The position numbers and the translations under genes are program-made. From contig JAEXLY010000176.1 of assembly GCA_023444765.1 (NCBI GenBank), positions 1 to 13,489 of the forward strand: a stretch of 13,489 nucleotides of DNA, in the 5' to 3' direction. The notes under the pieces are model-generated. The model ran no database searches, was not told the origin of the DNA, and saw only the letters and a program-made list of their open reading frames with translations. This document shows positions 12,023 to 13,489 of the stretch, piece after piece. Numbering within the stretch: position 1 is the stretch's first letter; the number at the start of each line of letters is the position of its first letter. Origin of the DNA: Pseudomonadota bacterium (lineage in GTDB: Bacteria > Pseudomonadota > Gammaproteobacteria > Xanthomonadales > Xanthomonadaceae).

Positions 12023-13275
12023 CAGCCCAGGCGCATCGGCGGGCGCGTGCCGTAGGTCAGCCAGCGCCACAGCCACTCCATCGGCCCGAAGCGATGGCGC
12101 GCCAGCCACCAGTGGCTGGCCAGCGCCTGCACCGCGAACACCACGAGCACGAGCAGCACCTGCGCCGCGCGGCCCAGTTCGCCCCACAGGCCGAAGCCGT
12201 AGCCATAGAACAGGGTGGAGGCGATGAGCGATTGCAGCAGGTAATGGGTCAGCGCCATGCGCCCGGCCGGCGCCAGCCAGCCCAGCACCCGCGAGATGCC
12301 GGGAAGCCCGAGCCCAAGCACCAGCAGCGACAGGTAGCCCAGCGCCAGCGGCAGGCTGCCGAGCATCATCAGGCCGGACGCCGCCATCATCGGCCCCATC
12401 TGCCGCATGCCATCGAAGCTGCTGCCCACCGCCATCGCCAGCGCGACGAACACTGCGCCCAGCGGCAGCGTCCACGCCGCCATCCTGGCGTAGAAGCCGC
12501 GCTGCGCGGCCACGTCGTGCACGCGCCCGGAACGCACCAGCCAGGCACCGAGCATGAACACGCCCAACGCCATCGGCACCACCATCAGCAGGCCCTGGAT
12601 GGCCACCGAGCCGAAGTCGCGCGCACGCTGCAGCACCACCTCGCCATAGCTCCCCTGCGCATAGACCTGCGCGGCCGCAGCGGCGGCCGCCTCCATGTCG
12701 TCGGCCATCGTCGACAGTTCGCCCATTTCCGAGGCAGGCACCAGCGAGATCAGGCCGCCGCCCAGGGCCACCATCAGCGCCAGCGCGCCGTACAGCACGA
12801 TGCCCATGATCAGCCGGATGCGGGGAGATATCTCGCCAAACGCCATCAGCAGAAGGCCGGTGACGGCATAGGCGTGCAGGATGTCGCCGGGCCACAGCAG
12901 CACCGCATGCAGCAGGCCCAGCACGAGCAGCACCAGGCAGCGCCTCACGTAGCGGCTGCGGAACTGCGGCCCGTGTCCGCCGCGGCTCGACATCACCGCG
13001 AACCCCATGCCGAACAGCAGCGAGAACAGCACCCAGAACTTGCCCGCCACGAACACATGCACGAACCACGCCGCGGTGTGGTCGATCCCCTGCGCGGCGG
13101 GGTCGATGCCTGTGCCCATCTCCTGCATCGGCCTGCTGAACCATTCGATGTTCATCAGGAAGATGCCGAGCAGGGCGAAGCCACGGACCACGTCCAGCGC
13201 CTGGATGCGCTGGCCGGCGTCGATCGGCGCGAAGGATGGCGGACCGCCCGCCGGGCGGTCATGCAGTTGCATCAC
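12022..13275 (-). CDS. DUF418 / YeiB-type integral membrane protein
   Basis: A 417-residue polytopic inner-membrane protein. The N-terminal signature RIQALDVVRGFALLGIFLMN (23-42) and the C-terminal DUF418 signature FGPMEWLWRWLTYG (396-409) define the YeiB family, whose biochemical function is not established. Hydrophobic segments appear near 28-44, 74-94, 112-129, 133-147, 153-178, 224-247, 264-284, 297-325, 338-360 and 368-390, giving roughly ten membrane spans. Residues 191-222 form a non-membrane, alanine-rich helix (EAAAAAAAQVYAQGSYGEVV). Start: GTG at 13275 has AGGGGGA (13284-13290) 8 nt upstream; the adjacent ATG at 13272 is an alternative. A second long minus-strand frame overlapping this region is a shadow. 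It heads a likely operon with the dehydrogenase and gor genes. Confidence 0.88.
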   Translation of the reverse strand: MMQLHDRPAGGPPSFAPIDAGQRIQALDVVRGFALLGIFLMNIEWFSRPMQEMGTGIDPAAQGIDHTAAWFVHVFVAGKFWVLFSLLFGMGFAVMSSRGGHGPQFRSRYVRRCLVLLVLGLLHAVLLWPGDILHAYAVTGLLLMAFGEISPRIRLIMGIVLYGALALMVALGGGLISLVPASEMGELSTMADDMEAAAAAAAQVYAQGSYGEVVLQRARDFGSVAIQGLLMVVPMALGVFMLGAWLVRSGRVHDVAAQRGFYARMAAWTLPLGAVFVALAMAVGSSFDGMRQMGPMMAASGLMMLGSLPLALGYLSLLVLGLGLPGISRVLGWLAPAGRMALTHYLLQSLIASTLFYGYGFGLWGELGRAAQVLLVLVVFAVQALASHWWLARHRFGPMEWLWRWLTYGTRPPMRLG

Positions 13276-13283
13276 GTCGTGTT

Positions 13284-13333
13284 TCCCCCTCGATCCCGTG
13301 CGACAGGATGGCGGGGCCGGGTCCGGCTGCCAA
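13284..13333 (-). promoter_or_regulatory. Possible promoter and RBS for the DUF418 gene operon
   Basis: On the minus strand TTGGCA (complement of 13328-13333), a 17-bp spacer and CATCCT (complement of 13305-13310) form a moderate sigma-70-like promoter. A purine-rich Shine-Dalgarno AGGGGGA (complement of 13284-13290) follows. The -35 is good and the -10 poor. A 10-bp palindrome CGGATATCCG at 13356-13365 lies just upstream and could be an operator, or could belong to the 3' end of the neighbouring gene. Confidence 0.35.
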
Positions 13334-13374
13334 GCGCGGCGGTCGACGGTGCGTACGGATATCCGCCCGCGCTG

Positions 13375-13464
13375 CTACGAGGCGGCCGCGCGCAGCGCCC
13401 TCGCCACCACCTGGCAATGCGTGTGCCCGCCCCTTGCAGGGCAGGCATGGAAGCGGCGCCGGGG
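13375..13464 (-). CDS. Possible C-terminal fragment of an unidentified gene at the right edge
   Basis: On the minus strand, a frame open into the right edge ends at TAG (complement of 13375-13377). Its last residues read RRRFHACPARGGHTHC, then QVVARALRAAAS. The C-x5-H-x-H-C spacing is reminiscent of a metal-binding tail and the alanine-rich ending looks protein-like, but only about 30 codons precede the poly-C end and no family is recognisable. It could equally be chance. If real, the gene would lie 99 bp upstream of the DUF418 gene in the same direction. Confidence 0.25.
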   Translation of the reverse strand, partial: PRRRFHACPARGGHTHCQVVARALRAAAS

Positions 13465-13489
13465 CCCCCCCGAACCCCCCCCCCCCCCG
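13465..13489. other. Poly-C terminus, probable sequencing or assembly artefact
   Basis: Seven C (13465-13471), GAA, then fourteen C (13475-13488) and a G end the window. Such a homopolymer at the very end of a sequence is unlike anything else here and is typical of poly-G/poly-C read ends carried into a contig terminus. Bases beyond about 13460 should not be trusted. Confidence 0.7.

Noticed and set aside
10641..12227. A 528-codon plus-strand frame across the dehydrogenase gene
   Set aside because: It runs antisense through a gene with clear FAD motifs and into its neighbour. No protein family features.
11984..13144. A 386-codon minus-strand frame overlapping the DUF418 gene in another frame
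   Set aside because: Composition is Arg/Gly/Ala-rich and lacks membrane segments, whereas the overlapping frame shows both DUF418 signatures. It is a shadow.
1..13489. Mobile elements, CRISPR arrays, tRNA/rRNA genes, attachment sites
   Set aside because: No transposase or integrase motifs, no regularly spaced repeats apart from the in-gene 33-bp unit, and no tRNA-like cloverleaf or rRNA sequence was recognised on either strand.

Overview
This is a 13.5 kb window of very GC-rich DNA. Gene content and style fit a gammaproteobacterium of the Xanthomonadaceae/Lysobacteraceae type (for example Lysobacter, Luteimonas or Pseudoxanthomonas). That placement is an inference from the protein families and GC content, not from a marker gene. 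No rRNA, tRNA, CRISPR array, transposase or integrase is visible.

Left block (1-1111): an arsenic-response pair, arsH (minus strand, cut by the left edge) and arsR (plus strand). They diverge from a 41-bp gap holding a perfect 10-bp palindrome that overlaps both predicted -10 boxes. ArsR carries a C-terminal CC-x6-C cysteine cluster in place of the classical sensor site. Next comes a secreted RcnB-family protein (1376-1801) with a tandem 11-residue charged repeat, followed by a GC-rich hairpin.

Central block (1964-9348): a probable plant-polysaccharide (arabinose-type) utilisation locus. A GbpR-like LysR regulator is followed by an AT-rich promoter island, an IlvD/Edd sugar-acid dehydratase closest to L-arabinonate dehydratases, and a Tat-exported GH127/GH146-type beta-L-arabinofuranosidase with the cysteine/zinc active-site motifs. 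After a minus-strand gene comes a GH43 lipoprotein. The simplest model is that GH43 and GH146 release arabinose outside the cytoplasm, the sugar is oxidised to the acid by enzymes not in this window, and the dehydratase makes the 2-keto-3-deoxy acid. Inserted between the two glycosidases on the minus strand is a stand-alone hutG (N-formylglutamate amidohydrolase) with an apparently leaderless promoter.

Right block (9370-13275, all minus strand): a DUF418/YeiB-type membrane protein, then a DadA-like FAD-dependent amino-acid dehydrogenase, then glutathione reductase. The last two overlap by ATGA and are probably translationally coupled. In the glutathione reductase the second of the two NADPH-phosphate-binding arginines is not at its usual position. 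The right end (13465-13489) is mostly poly-C and looks like a contig or read-end artefact. Just before it, a possible C-terminal fragment of another minus-strand gene may be present.

No wholly new multi-gene defence or mobile system is evident. The points most worth a second look are the arabinose-type locus with its catalytic-cysteine glycosidase, the two apparently leaderless genes, the variant ArsR sensor site, the hendecad repeats in the RcnB-like protein and the altered cofactor motif of the glutathione reductase.
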